64,000 nt of DNA. It comes from an uncultured Planctomycetia bacterium (lineage in GTDB: Bacteria > Planctomycetota > Phycisphaerae > Phycisphaerales > SM1A02). Of the stretch, positions 22,360-30,900 are shown in pieces (within the stretch, counting starts at the first letter, position 1; every line of letters begins with the position of its first letter). The DNA is taken from NCBI GenBank assembly GCA_937871505.1, contig CALMPF010000033.1, positions 49,179 to 113,178 on the forward strand, read 5' to 3'. The position numbers and the translations under genes were made by a program. The notes under the pieces were generated by a model. It was not told where the DNA came from and searched no databases. It saw only the letters and a list, made by a program, of their open reading frames with translations.

Positions 22360-23334
22360 ATGCCGATTCTCGTCGACGGAAGCACGAAGGTCATCTGTCA
22401 GGGCATCACCGGTGCCACCGGCGCCTTCCACACCGCGGGGTGCCTCGCATACGGAACGAACGTCGTCGGCGGCGTCACTCCGGGCAAGGGCGGGCTCAAG
22501 GATGTCAACGATCTGCCGATCTTCGACACCGTCAGCGCCGCCCGAAGCGCGACCGGCGCCGACGCGACCATGATCTTCGTCCCCCCGCCGCTCGCCGCCG
22601 ACGCGATCCTCGAGGCCGCCGATGCGGGCGTCGCCGTGATCTGCTGCATCACCGAGGGAATCCCGGTCCAGGACATGATCCGGACCCGCGCGGCGCTCGA
22701 TGCGTATCCCGACAGCGTGCTGATCGGCCCGAACTGTCCCGGTGTCATCACGCCCGGACGGCGGATCTCCGGCGAGGGGCCCTCGGCGCGCTACTCCGGC
22801 GGATGCAAGATCGGGATCATGCCGGGCTACATCCACCTGCACCGGGACGACGCCGCGACAGGGAAGGCCGTCGGCATCGTGAGCCGCTCGGGCACGCTCA
22901 CCTATGAGGCGGTCTGGCAGTGCTCGCAGCGCGGCATCGGCCAGAGCACCTGCGTCGGCATCGGCGGGGACCCGGTGAAGGGTCTCAACTTCATCGAGGT
23001 GCTCGCTCGCTTCAACGACGATCCCGAGACCGACGGCGTCGTGATGATCGGGGAGATCGGCGGCAGCGACGAGACCGATGCCGCGCGCTGGATCAAGTCG
23101 CACATGCGCAAGCCCGTGGCGGCCTTCATCGCGGGGCGGACGGCGCCGCCCGGGCGGCGCATGGGCCACGCGGGGGCGATCATCGGCGGCGCCGACGACA
23201 CCGCGGAGTCGAAGATCGCCGCACTGCGGAGCTGCGGGATCGCGGTCGCCGACAGCCCCGCCGATCTCGGGGCGGCCATGGCTGCGGCGCTCGATCTGAC
23301 ACCCTCGCCGAGCCCCGCCTCCGCGGTGCGATAG
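22360..23334 (+). CDS. sucD: Succinyl-CoA ligase alpha subunit
   Basis: Predicted to convert succinyl-CoA, ADP or GDP and phosphate to succinate and ATP or GTP in the TCA cycle. The 324-residue protein has the CoA-binding [55 protein letters not shown] and the phospho-His270 in [11 protein letters not shown]. It is about 30 residues longer than usual because of insertions around 132-150 and 160-170. The beta subunit gene sucC is not adjacent, which is unusual since sucCD are commonly paired. The start ATG 22360 gives [18 protein letters not shown], matching the family. Confidence 0.93.
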   Translation: MPILVDGSTKVICQGITGATGAFHTAGCLAYGTNVVGGVTPGKGGLKDVNDLPIFDTVSAARSATGADATMIFVPPPLAADAILEAADAGVAVICCITEGIPVQDMIRTRAALDAYPDSVLIGPNCPGVITPGRRISGEGPSARYSGGCKIGIMPGYIHLHRDDAATGKAVGIVSRSGTLTYEAVWQCSQRGIGQSTCVGIGGDPVKGLNFIEVLARFNDDPETDGVVMIGEIGGSDETDAARWIKSHMRKPVAAFIAGRTAPPGRRMGHAGAIIGGADDTAESKIAALRSCGIAVADSPADLGAAMAAALDLTPSPSPASAVR

Positions 23335-23637
23335 CCTGCGGACCCGCTCGCTCGACGTCTGACGCTCGGCGCTCCCGCGGCGCGGCCCTCCCGCGATCTC
23401 GAGAGGCACTGCGGCGTCCGGTCCCGAGCGGGGCCTGCGCAGATGGACGCGGTGCCCGCAGCAGCGCACGAAGCGCTCCTGCGGGCACCGCACGCCGCTT
23501 TGCTCCGCGCGCAGCCGGAGCGAGGGGGCGCTGACGCGCTCGGCGGTAGCCCGGCCCGCCCACCTCCGGAACCCCGGGCCCCCGGAACCGCGGGCCGCCG
23601 GAATCCCGGAGCGCCGGCTCCCCGGAACCCGCTGCCG
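23335..23637. other. 303-nt gap between convergent sucD and haloperoxidase
   Basis: No gene is supported. It contains the hairpin listed at 23450-23490 and, at about 23568-23635, imperfect repeats built on ccccggaa. Confidence 0.4.
23450..23490. terminator. Bidirectional hairpin terminator
   Basis: A 12-bp perfect stem, cggtgcccgcag (23450-23461) with ctgcgggcaccg (23479-23490), encloses a second 5-bp stem, agcgc with gcgct. It lies between two convergent genes and lacks a T-tract. Confidence 0.6.
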
Positions 23638-25089
23638 CTAACGCCAGTTGGCGAGCAGGATGCCGAGGTCGCCTGCGTCGGTGACGCCGTCGTCGTTGAG
23701 ATCGGTCGCGCCTGACTGCCCGAACGCTGCGAGCAGCAGGCCGAGGTCCTTCGGTCCGACGACGCCATCGCCATCGAGGTCGCCGAGCAGTCCCAGCTCG
23801 AAGGCCGAGACCCAGTCGCCGACCGCCGTGCCGACTTGGTAGCCGTCGTCTGCATCGACCTGCCAGTGCACGCCGAGGTAGATCCGGCTGCGGCCATTCT
23901 CAAGCGCGGCGTCGCTGAAGCGGTCGTAGGTCCGCCAGACACCGGGCGTGTCGTCGCTGGTGATGGTGAAGGAGATCTCGTCGGTCCCGAAGAAGTTCCG
24001 CATCACCGCAGCATGGACCGCACCGAAGGTCGCGTGGCCGGAGACCCACGCCGGGAACGGCGGAGTGTGAACCGGGTTGAAGGGATCGTCGGCGAGCGGG
24101 ATCCACTTCGGATCGCCGACCGTCTCCGGATTGCCGTCGAGGTCGCCTGCGCGAATGCCGGTGATCGGCCGCCACAGATCGATCTCGGTCGAGTACTTCG
24201 CGTCCCACGCGGCGATTCCTGCATCGGCCATGCCGATCGCGACAAGCGCAAAGAGGCGCAGCTTGTCGACGACCTCGAGCCCCTGGTCGTTGGCGACCGT
24301 CTGCGTGATGTCGAGCAGGTGTCCCGGCGGCTTGAAGGTCCCGTCGCGGTCGTTCGCCCAGAAGAGGGCGATCTCGGTCTGGTCGGCGGTGCGCACAGTG
24401 CTGAAGAGGTCGCCGTACTCCCTCGCATCCTCGTACTGGAGCGCGTAGTACGCGCTGGCGAGGAACGACGACATCGACGTGAACCCGGCCGGGCCCGACG
24501 GAGTGAACTGGCTCCCGCTGGCGATCGACCACGTCGTGACGGCTGACCAGCCCGGTCCCCACGCCTCGAGGAACTCGGGCGGAGTCGGCTGCCAGTCGCC
24601 CGGGTCCGCGCCTGGGACATAGCCCGGGTCGAACTCCGATCCGTCGTCTGCCCGCAGAGCGTGCAGACCGTTGGCGCAGGCCGTGCCCAGCCAGATGCCG
24701 GACTCCTTCCCCGGTCCATCCGGGATCGAGCTCAGGTGGGCCTTGAGCAGGGCACCGGCCGCGTCGGCGACGGCTGGGAACGCGACGACCAGCACGTCGT
24801 GAGCAGCCTGGGCGACGGCCGCCGTGGCGTCGGTCTCGAGCGGACAGGGCACCATCGGCGCGTACGTCTTGTACCGCTTCACGACGGCGTTCAACGCGTC
24901 GTGCATCGCGGTGAACATCATCGCCGCGTTCCGCGACACCGGTCCGGGGGCGACCGGGGCGAGCGGTCCGTAGACGCCGCCGCTCTGGCGGACTCCGTCG
25001 AGGAAGAGCTGATTCCAGTCGTCGATGACATCGGCCGCCGCGACGGTCGAGAGAGCGCCTGCGAGCAGCGAGGCGAGCATCCGGTTCAT
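23638..25089 (-). CDS. Secreted vanadium-dependent haloperoxidase with dockerin-like tail
   Basis: A 483-residue exported protein of the PAP2/vanadium chloroperoxidase superfamily, predicted to oxidise halides with peroxide, or to act as a phosphatase-like relative. Signal peptide about 1-19. The vanadate-binding set is visible: Lys298 and Arg307 in AKYSTEIDLWRP, Ser350-Gly-His352 in WVSGHATFG, and Arg402 with His408 in RIYLGVHW. The last 50 residues hold two dockerin-like repeats, GDLDGDGVVGPKDLGLLLAA and DLNDDGVTDAGDLGILLANW. I used ATG 25087-25089, which puts the signal peptide first. Chloro-, bromo- or iodoperoxidase type cannot be told from sequence alone. Confidence 0.9.
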   Translation of the reverse strand: MNRMLASLLAGALSTVAAADVIDDWNQLFLDGVRQSGGVYGPLAPVAPGPVSRNAAMMFTAMHDALNAVVKRYKTYAPMVPCPLETDATAAVAQAAHDVLVVAFPAVADAAGALLKAHLSSIPDGPGKESGIWLGTACANGLHALRADDGSEFDPGYVPGADPGDWQPTPPEFLEAWGPGWSAVTTWSIASGSQFTPSGPAGFTSMSSFLASAYYALQYEDAREYGDLFSTVRTADQTEIALFWANDRDGTFKPPGHLLDITQTVANDQGLEVVDKLRLFALVAIGMADAGIAAWDAKYSTEIDLWRPITGIRAGDLDGNPETVGDPKWIPLADDPFNPVHTPPFPAWVSGHATFGAVHAAVMRNFFGTDEISFTITSDDTPGVWRTYDRFSDAALENGRSRIYLGVHWQVDADDGYQVGTAVGDWVSAFELGLLGDLDGDGVVGPKDLGLLLAAFGQSGATDLNDDGVTDAGDLGILLANWR

Positions 25090-25312
25090 GATCTGAATCC
25101 TGTCGAAGGGGGTGCGAGCGGGCGTGGAAGAACCTTGGAAACGGAATGTGACCCCGAAAGTCACGCGCCAAGTCCATGGACGGGTGAGGTGACCCTGTTC
25201 GCGCGGAGCGGTCGGGCGTGCGAGCGTCGCGTCGATCGCGAATGGTTCCAAGACTCAGGAAGGACGTCTGATCGCGCCCTTCCCGCCTGACGGCGAACTT
25301 ACACTTCGGCTC

Positions 25313-26386
25313 ATGCCCCGTCCAGCCCACAGGATGACCTACGCCGACGCCGGCGTCGACATCGACGCGGGCGATCGCGTCGTCGATCTCATCAAGCCGA
25401 TCGTCCGACGGACGTACGGGCCACGCGTGATCGGCAAGCACGGCGCCTTCGCGGGCATGTTCCGGCTCGACTACAACGAGAAGCTCTTCCGGCGCAACTA
25501 CAAGGATCCGGTGCTGGTCGCCTGCACCGACGGCGTCGGCACCAAGGTCAAGCTCGCCTGCCGGCTGGGAGTCGTCGACACGATCGGGATCGACTGCGTC
25601 GCGATGAACGTCAACGACCTGATCGTCCAGGGCGCCGAACCGCTGATCTTCCTCGACTACCTCGGGCTGCACCGCATCGACCCGGAGGAGACCGCGCGGA
25701 TCATCGAAGGCGTGGCCCGCGGCTGCGAGCTCGCCGGCTGCGCCCTGATCGGCGGCGAGTGCGCCGAGATGCCGGACATCTACGCCCCCGGCGACTTCGA
25801 CATCGCGGGCTTCGCCGTCGGCGTCGTCGAGCTCAGGCGGGCGATGGACCCGATGCGCGTCGAGCGCGGCGACGTGCTGGTGGGCCTCGCGAGCAGCGGC
25901 ATCCACTCCAACGGCTACACACTGGTGCGGAAGATCGTCGACGCGGCGGGGCTGGGCCTCGACCGGACCTACCCGGAACTCGGCGAGCGCGCCCTCGGGG
26001 AGGTCCTCCTCGAGCCGACGCGGATCTACGCGAAGTCGATCGTGCGGCTTCTGGGCGGCTACAAGCGCAAGAAGGCGATCTCGGGGATGGCCCACATCAC
26101 CGGCGGCGGACTTCCCGGAAACGTCTGCCGGGCGCTGCCGCCCAAGCTCGACGCCCGCATCGACCTCTCCTCCTGGAGCGTTCCGCCGATCTTCGACTTC
26201 CTCGCCCGGCACGGCAACGTCGAGCGCGCGGAGATGTTCCGCGTCTTCAACATGGGAGTCGGATACGTGCTCATCGTCCGCCCGACGTTCGTCGAGTCGG
26301 TGCTGCGCAAGCTGCGCCGCGACGGCGAGAGTGCGTGGATACTCGGAGAGGTCGTCAAGGGAAGCGGGACCGTCGTCCTCGCCTGA
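25313..26386 (+). CDS. purM: Phosphoribosylformylglycinamidine cyclo-ligase
   Basis: Makes aminoimidazole ribonucleotide (AIR) from FGAM with ATP, the fifth step of purine synthesis, in the cytoplasm. The 357-residue protein shows TYADAGVDIDAGDRVVDLIK (9-28), ACTDGVGTKVKLA, AMNVNDLIVQGAEPLIFLDY, LIGGECAEMP, GLASSGIHSNGYTLVRK and ITGGGLPGNVCR, all PurM signatures. The ATG at 25313 gives seven residues before MTYADAG; ATG 25334 matches the usual family start and is equally possible. It is divergent from the haloperoxidase gene. Confidence 0.95.
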   Translation: MPRPAHRMTYADAGVDIDAGDRVVDLIKPIVRRTYGPRVIGKHGAFAGMFRLDYNEKLFRRNYKDPVLVACTDGVGTKVKLACRLGVVDTIGIDCVAMNVNDLIVQGAEPLIFLDYLGLHRIDPEETARIIEGVARGCELAGCALIGGECAEMPDIYAPGDFDIAGFAVGVVELRRAMDPMRVERGDVLVGLASSGIHSNGYTLVRKIVDAAGLGLDRTYPELGERALGEVLLEPTRIYAKSIVRLLGGYKRKKAISGMAHITGGGLPGNVCRALPPKLDARIDLSSWSVPPIFDFLARHGNVERAEMFRVFNMGVGYVLIVRPTFVESVLRKLRRDGESAWILGEVVKGSGTVVLA

Positions 26387-26463
26387 GCGCCCGACCGGGC
26401 CGCGCCCGACGCAGCGCTCGGATCGGGGTTCCGGTGCTGCGAAAGAGCGGCGGGCGCCGCGCG

Positions 26464-26679
26464 CTACCGGCTCGACGGCTTGCGCTTCTTGACCGACTTC
26501 CGCGGCGCTGCGGCCTGCCCGGCGCCTGCCGCCTTCGCGGCCTCGGCGGCGCGGAGGATCTCCGCGGCGTGATCGGCGCGGCCGAGGCTCGCTTGCGACT
26601 CCCGGGCGCGCGCGGCGGCGTCGCGCGCGGAGGAGAGGCCGGGAATGGCTGCGTTGCGATGCGTGGGTCGTCGCGACAT
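26464..26679 (-). CDS. Small basic hypothetical protein
   Basis: 71 residues with no family I recognise. The centre is an Ala-rich helix (LGRADHAAEILRAAEAAKAA) and the end is basic (RKSVKKRKPSSR). No membrane segment or metal motif is present. It is followed closely by the release-factor gene on the same strand side of the gap, but no ribosome binding site supports the start. It may be a real small nucleic-acid-binding protein or a chance open frame in GC-rich DNA. Confidence 0.4.
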   Translation of the reverse strand: MSRRPTHRNAAIPGLSSARDAAARARESQASLGRADHAAEILRAAEAAKAAGAGQAAAPRKSVKKRKPSSR

Positions 26680-26761
26680 CGACGGCAGGGTAGCCCGGCT
26701 CGCGGCGGATCGTCCGCGCCCCGAGGACGCCCGAGGCGGCGCACCCGCGGCGCGTCGACCG

Positions 26762-27382
26762 TCACGCCTCGCCGCGCCAGCCGCGGTCGCGCTTCCGCTG
26801 GGCGTCGCGCTTCTTCCCCGCGATCCGCCGTTCGACGGATCCCCTTGACGGCCGAGTCTTGCGCCGCCTTCGCGGGACGACGATCGCCTGCGCCACCAGC
26901 GCCCGCAGGCGCTCGATGCAGGCGGCGCGGTTGTCGAGCTGGCTGCGCGTCTCGTCGGCGACGAAGCTCATCGATCCGTCGGCAACCAGCCTGGCCCGGG
27001 CGAGCTGGCGCAGCCGTCCCGCCGCACCCGGATCAAGACCCCCGATCGCCTGGGGATCGACGCGAAGTTCGGCCCGCGTGTTCACCTTGTTGACGTTCTG
27101 TCCGCCGGGTCCGCTCGATCGCGAGAATGCCCAGCGCAGATCGCCGCGGGCGATCCACGCGCCGCCCCCGAGGTCGATCGCCGTGGCCGGGCGCTCGCGC
27201 GGCGCGGCGTCGCGCGGAGGCCCCTCTGCGGACACTCGACGAGCGCCGTCCGAATCGCGCGAAGCGCGCTTCGCGCCGGACTCCGAACTCGGCGCGCGGT
27301 CCGGCGGACCATGCTCCCGAGCTCCGCTCGGCGGTTCTCGACGCGCGGGATCCTGCGGAGGCTGGCGGCTTGGGACGGACAT
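26762..27382 (-). CDS. arfB: Peptide chain release factor-like protein, ArfB/YaeJ type
   Basis: 206 residues. The C-terminal 140 residues are a class I release-factor domain with the peptidyl-tRNA hydrolase motif GGQ at 93-95 in SRSSGPGGQNVNKVNTRAEL and a basic tail ending KKRDAQRKRDRGWRGEA. There is no codon-recognition domain, so it should rescue stalled ribosomes with the tail in the empty mRNA channel. The first 66 residues are low complexity. I chose ATG 27382, preceded by gaggcgag, but a start nearer AIDLGGGAWIARGDLRW is possible. The open frame extends to 27724 without any supporting similarity. Confidence 0.85.
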   Translation of the reverse strand: MSVPSRQPPQDPARREPPSGAREHGPPDRAPSSESGAKRASRDSDGARRVSAEGPPRDAAPRERPATAIDLGGGAWIARGDLRWAFSRSSGPGGQNVNKVNTRAELRVDPQAIGGLDPGAAGRLRQLARARLVADGSMSFVADETRSQLDNRAACIERLRALVAQAIVVPRRRRKTRPSRGSVERRIAGKKRDAQRKRDRGWRGEA

Positions 27383-27711
27383 CGACTCGCCTCGACCACG
27401 CTGCGCCGCGGGCGCCGGGGCTCGGCGACGGTAGCACCGCAGCGCGTCGAAGGTCTCTTCGCCAGCGGCACGCCGACGATGCGCCGAGCCGCGGCGCTCC
27501 GCGCCGCTCCGCACCGCTCCGCCCGACTCCGACCGACTCCGCCCGACTCCGCCCGACTCCGCCCCACCGGGCGCAGCTCCCCGCGACCGGCCGTTGCAGT
27601 GATACGCTCTGCTCCTGACGATCGGCCCGCGAGGCCGTCCAGCGCTCGTCCGCATGGGTTTGCCGCGACGCGGCCCCGGCGCGGCGAGCTCCACCGATCG
27701 GAGGCTGCGAC
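27383..27711. other. 329-nt divergent region between arfB and the barrel gene
   Basis: Holds a 10-bp tandem array (27491-27564) and presumably promoters for both genes. No promoter boxes were recognised. Confidence 0.35.
27491..27564. repeat. 10-bp tandem array, about seven copies
   Basis: Units of gcNcNgctcc/gcccgactcc repeat exactly every 10 nt from 27491. The first three vary, the last ones are nearly identical. It lies in the divergent arfB/barrel promoter region. Confidence 0.8.
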
Positions 27712-28671
27712 GTGACGTTGACACCGAGAGAGAGCCCCGGCCGCTTTGCAGGTCGCGCCGCGCTTGCCCCGCTCGCGGCGCTGCTCTTCGCGGCCGCCGC
27801 GGCGCCGACGTGCCCGGCGCAGTCGGAGGCCGATCCCTCCTCCGATGCGCGGACGCTCCCGCCTCCGCCGCGGCCGAGCGAGGGAGTCCACTTCAAGTTC
27901 ACCGCCGACGCCTGGTTTCCCCGGCTCAACGGCGACGTGGCCTTCGACGGCCTTCAGCTCGACGTCGCCGACGATCTCGGCCTCGACGGCACCCAGGCGA
28001 CGTTCGACGGGAGGCTCGACGTTCAGCTCGATCTGGCGACGCTCTCGCTCTCGGGGTTCTCCTTCGAGAGCTCCGGCAGCGCCACCGCGCGGAGCAGCGC
28101 TTCGTTCGGAGGCCTCTCGGTGGCGCCCGGCGATCCGGTGGACTCCGAGTACTCGATCGACTCGATTGCGTTCGAGGCGGGATTCGCCCTCTGGCGCCCG
28201 CTCTCCGACCAGCCGTGGCCGTGGAGCCCGCGCGTGCGCAATGAAGGGAACGTCTCTCCGGTCCCCGCGGCCAAGGGCGACTACCGCGCGGATCTCCGGT
28301 TCGTTCCGCTCGCCGGCGTCCGCTGGATCGGACTCGAGCAGCGGATGGACGCCCCGAGCGGCTCCGCGTCGTTCAATGGCGACTGGGTCGCGATGTATGG
28401 CGGCCTCGGGCTTCTCCTCACGGTGCGAATGCCCGAGGCGGTCCCGTTCCTCGATCGGATCGTCGTCGGCGGCAGCGGGGCCTTCGGCGGCTTCGTCTCC
28501 GGAGGGAGCGGCACGATGTGGCAGGTCCGCACCGGCATCGATCTCTTCATCACGGCGAACCTTGCCATCAGCGCGGGGTATCAGCTTCTCGAGATCGACG
28601 CCGACGAGGGCGGGTACGACGCCTCGGTCGGCCTTCAAGGCCTCTTCATCGGAGGCTCCTTTCACTTCTGA
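27712..28671 (+). CDS. Predicted outer-membrane beta-barrel protein
   Basis: 319 residues with a signal peptide ending near PTCPAQSEA (about 25-40). The mature part alternates short amphipathic strands (VHFKFTADAWFPRLNGDVAF, LDVQLDLATLSLSGFSFESS, FVPLAGVRWIGLEQRM) and ends in GLQGLFIGGSFHF. A terminal Phe with alternating hydrophobics is the usual C-terminal signature of outer-membrane barrels. About ten strands can be guessed, so a small pore or an adhesion-type barrel is likely; no specific family was recognised. The start is a GTG at 27712 with ggagg eight nt upstream, which decides the start. Confidence 0.75.
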   Translation: MTLTPRESPGRFAGRAALAPLAALLFAAAAAPTCPAQSEADPSSDARTLPPPPRPSEGVHFKFTADAWFPRLNGDVAFDGLQLDVADDLGLDGTQATFDGRLDVQLDLATLSLSGFSFESSGSATARSSASFGGLSVAPGDPVDSEYSIDSIAFEAGFALWRPLSDQPWPWSPRVRNEGNVSPVPAAKGDYRADLRFVPLAGVRWIGLEQRMDAPSGSASFNGDWVAMYGGLGLLLTVRMPEAVPFLDRIVVGGSGAFGGFVSGGSGTMWQVRTGIDLFITANLAISAGYQLLEIDADEGGYDASVGLQGLFIGGSFHF

Positions 28672-28806
28672 GCGCACGCTCGACGGCGCGATGCGCTTGA
28701 CCGACGGGTCCATCGTTGCGCACTCGGCGGGATGCGCCCGCTCATGTCCGCCCGACGTTCCCGTCCCACGCCACGAAGGTCGTCGCACGGCACCCACGAG
28801 AGCTCG

Positions 28807-29697
28807 ATGCAGAAGAGGCACGACGAGGCCGCAGCACATGGCGGCGGGAGCAACGGAACGGCCAAGGCGCGCTCGGCGAAGTACCGCCGGGCGGCGCTGC
28901 GTCACCTGATCTTCACCACCGGCCCGAACCGGCTCTCGGGCGGCAGGCTGCTGCGCCGTCATCTTGCCCAGGGAGTCGAGGTCCGCGAGCTGGAGATCGC
29001 CTCGCCGACGTGGCCGGAGGCCTTCGACGGGATGCGGATCGGCCACATCAGCGATCTTCATGTCGGCGACCTCCTCCCGGTCGATCGCGCGGTCGAGATC
29101 GCGGTGCAGCTCGCCAGCCTGGAACCCGACCTCATCGCGTGCACCGGCGATGTCGTCGACCTCGACAACGCGATGGCACCGCCCGTGCTGGAGGCGCTCC
29201 GCGCCGTCGATGCGCCGATGGGCAACTTGCTGGTCCTCGGCAATCACGACCATCTTGACGACGGCGAGGCGCTGGCTGCGATGGCCAAGGCCGCAGACCT
29301 GACCGTCCTCCGCGACGAGTCGGTCGAGATCATCCACAACGGCGGTCGGCTGGTGCTCGGCGGCGTCGAATGGGGCCGCACGGTCAAGGAGTGCTCGGAG
29401 CGCGTCGCCCGGCTCGGAGACGGCGTCGATGTCCTGCTCTCCCACAACCCCAAGTCGTTCCTCGAGGCGACGCGGCGGGGCATCCCGCTGACGCTCGCAG
29501 GTCATACGCACGGCGGCCAGATCGCCCGGCGCGCCGCGCCCAACCACAACCTCGCGTTCGCTCACGGTCACAGCCGCGGTCTCTACTGCCGAGCCGCGAG
29601 CCACCTCTTCGTCACGACCGGAGTCGGTGCGTGGTTTCCGCTGCGGGTGAACTGCCCGCCCGAGATCGCCCTGATCACGATGCGCCGCGCGCGGTGA
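28807..29697 (+). CDS. Calcineurin-like metallophosphoesterase (YkuE/YaeI type)
   Basis: 296 residues with the five metallophosphoesterase blocks: Asp83 and His85 in HISDLHVGD, Asp115 in CTGDVVDLDN, GNHDHL (145-150), LLSHNPKSF and AGHTHGGQI. The HTHGGQ form is typical of YaeI/YkuE proteins, some of which hydrolyse the lipid A precursor UDP-2,3-diacylglucosamine. An N-terminal basic stretch (about 1-60) lacks an obvious membrane helix or Tat motif. I chose ATG 28807; the frame opens at 28732, which would add 25 residues rich in Arg and Ser. Confidence 0.88.
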   Translation: MQKRHDEAAAHGGGSNGTAKARSAKYRRAALRHLIFTTGPNRLSGGRLLRRHLAQGVEVRELEIASPTWPEAFDGMRIGHISDLHVGDLLPVDRAVEIAVQLASLEPDLIACTGDVVDLDNAMAPPVLEALRAVDAPMGNLLVLGNHDHLDDGEALAAMAKAADLTVLRDESVEIIHNGGRLVLGGVEWGRTVKECSERVARLGDGVDVLLSHNPKSFLEATRRGIPLTLAGHTHGGQIARRAAPNHNLAFAHGHSRGLYCRAASHLFVTTGVGAWFPLRVNCPPEIALITMRRAR

Positions 29698-29834
29698 ACG
29701 CCCGACCCGCGGCTGCCGGTCCTGCGGGCGGCGCCGGAATCGACCTCGCCGCTCCGGCCTCCCCTCCCGCCCGCCGCGGATTCCGCGAGCGTGCGCGGAT
29801 CGCCTGAAGCGATCGCGAACCCGAGTCGCGGGCG

Positions 29835-29890
29835 CCGGGAGCGGCGCTGGCGTCGACGGTCGCAGCGACCGTCGACGCCGGCGCTCCCGG
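29835..29890. terminator. Very strong bidirectional hairpin terminator
   Basis: A 19-bp near-perfect stem (29844-29862 with 29866-29884, one T-G wobble) has a 3-nt loop, and six more pairs (29835-29840 with 29885-29890) continue after a 3-nt bulge. It lies between the convergent phosphoesterase and the dockerin-tailed gene. No T-tract is present. Confidence 0.65.
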
Positions 29891-29902
29891 TCACCTCAGC
29901 AG

Positions 29903-30811
29903 TCACGGGCAGACGTGGGCCCAGCCCCCGAGCAGGAGGCCGAGGTCGGCGCCGTCCACGATGCCGTCGCGGTTGAGGTCGCCGAGGCCGCCGCCATCGC
30001 CGCGCTTCCCGTAGTTCGCCAGGAGCGCGCCGAGATCGGCACCGTCGACCACGCCGTCGCCGTTGAGGTCGAGCGTGCATGCGACGTAGAGGTCCGCCCA
30101 CGCGCACGCGCCTTCCCACTCCTCCTCGTCGGTCTCGAGGTTGTAGCAGTAGTAGAAGGTCTCCGAAGCGGCGATGGTCAGCGGCGAGAGCCCCTCCATC
30201 GAGAGCCCGACGAGGTAGATCCCGGGGTCGGGGTCGGTGGCACCGGGGCCGAAGAGCGTCTGGTCGAAGTGGTCGTGGATGAACCCCTGGGCGTTCGCGG
30301 AGAACTGGAACCCGGGCACCGGGCCGGCGCCGCTGAAGACGAGCGCGGGCCCGAAGCCGAACTCCATGATCTCGCCTCCGGCGACGAAGCCGGTTCCGGT
30401 CCAACGAAGCACCGGAGTCGTGATCGTGAAGAAGAGGATCTGGTTGGCGGTCTCAGGGCTCGCGAGAAGCTGGAACCCCGGCTCGGTCGCGGAGAACGGA
30501 AAGAGCGGATCCTCGCCCAGCTCGGCAGGAAACACGCGCCAGCGCTCGGCGATCGGGTCGCCCGGATCGCCTTCGGTGATCGCGCCGGTCTCGAAGCTGA
30601 ACACCTCCGGCGCGGTCTCGACGAGACGAAGCCAGACGTCGAAGAGGTCCTCATCGGCACCCGCGTGGCTCGCGACGAGGGCGGCGCCGATGGCCGCGGA
30701 GGCACCGATCAAGGCGAGCGACCGTCGGCCACGGCGGGCAGCGGCGGGAGCGACGGGAGTGGACAGGGCGCGGAGATCGCGGCCGCACTTCGCAGAGGGC
30801 GTGGTGTGCAT
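29903..30811 (-). CDS. Secreted protein A with two dockerin-like repeats
   Basis: 302 residues. A long N-region with a hydrophobic core (about 30-50, LALIGASAAIGAALVASHAG) is a signal peptide. The mature domain (about 55-250) has beta-rich text such as VFSFETGAITEGDPGD, LRWTGTGFVAGGEIMEFGFG and GIYLVGLSMEGLSPL, and ends in two repeats, TLDLNGDGVVDGADLGALLA and GDLNRDGIVDGADLGLLLGG. The layout matches planctomycete exported proteins of unknown function. It resembles the neighbour at 30901-31710 in plan (PGFQF/PGFAL, HDHFDQ/HRHYSM, GIYLVGL/GVYLLVR), so the two are probably old duplicates. Confidence 0.8.
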   Translation of the reverse strand: MHTTPSAKCGRDLRALSTPVAPAAARRGRRSLALIGASAAIGAALVASHAGADEDLFDVWLRLVETAPEVFSFETGAITEGDPGDPIAERWRVFPAELGEDPLFPFSATEPGFQLLASPETANQILFFTITTPVLRWTGTGFVAGGEIMEFGFGPALVFSGAGPVPGFQFSANAQGFIHDHFDQTLFGPGATDPDPGIYLVGLSMEGLSPLTIAASETFYYCYNLETDEEEWEGACAWADLYVACTLDLNGDGVVDGADLGALLANYGKRGDGGGLGDLNRDGIVDGADLGLLLGGWAHVCP

Positions 30812-30900
30812 CGGTTGGCTGTCGGTTCGAGAGGCGAGAGTCGGAGCGGACGAAGCCGCCCGGGCGGAGGGAGTGACGTTGAGAAGACGGGATGGTGCGA

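Noticed and set aside
20308..23493. A 1061-codon minus-strand frame
   Set aside because: Antisense shadow of the C25-like gene and sucD; composition dominated by Arg, Gly and Asp.
27082..29604. An 840-codon minus-strand frame
   Set aside because: Antisense to the barrel and phosphoesterase genes; only its left end enters arfB in a different frame.
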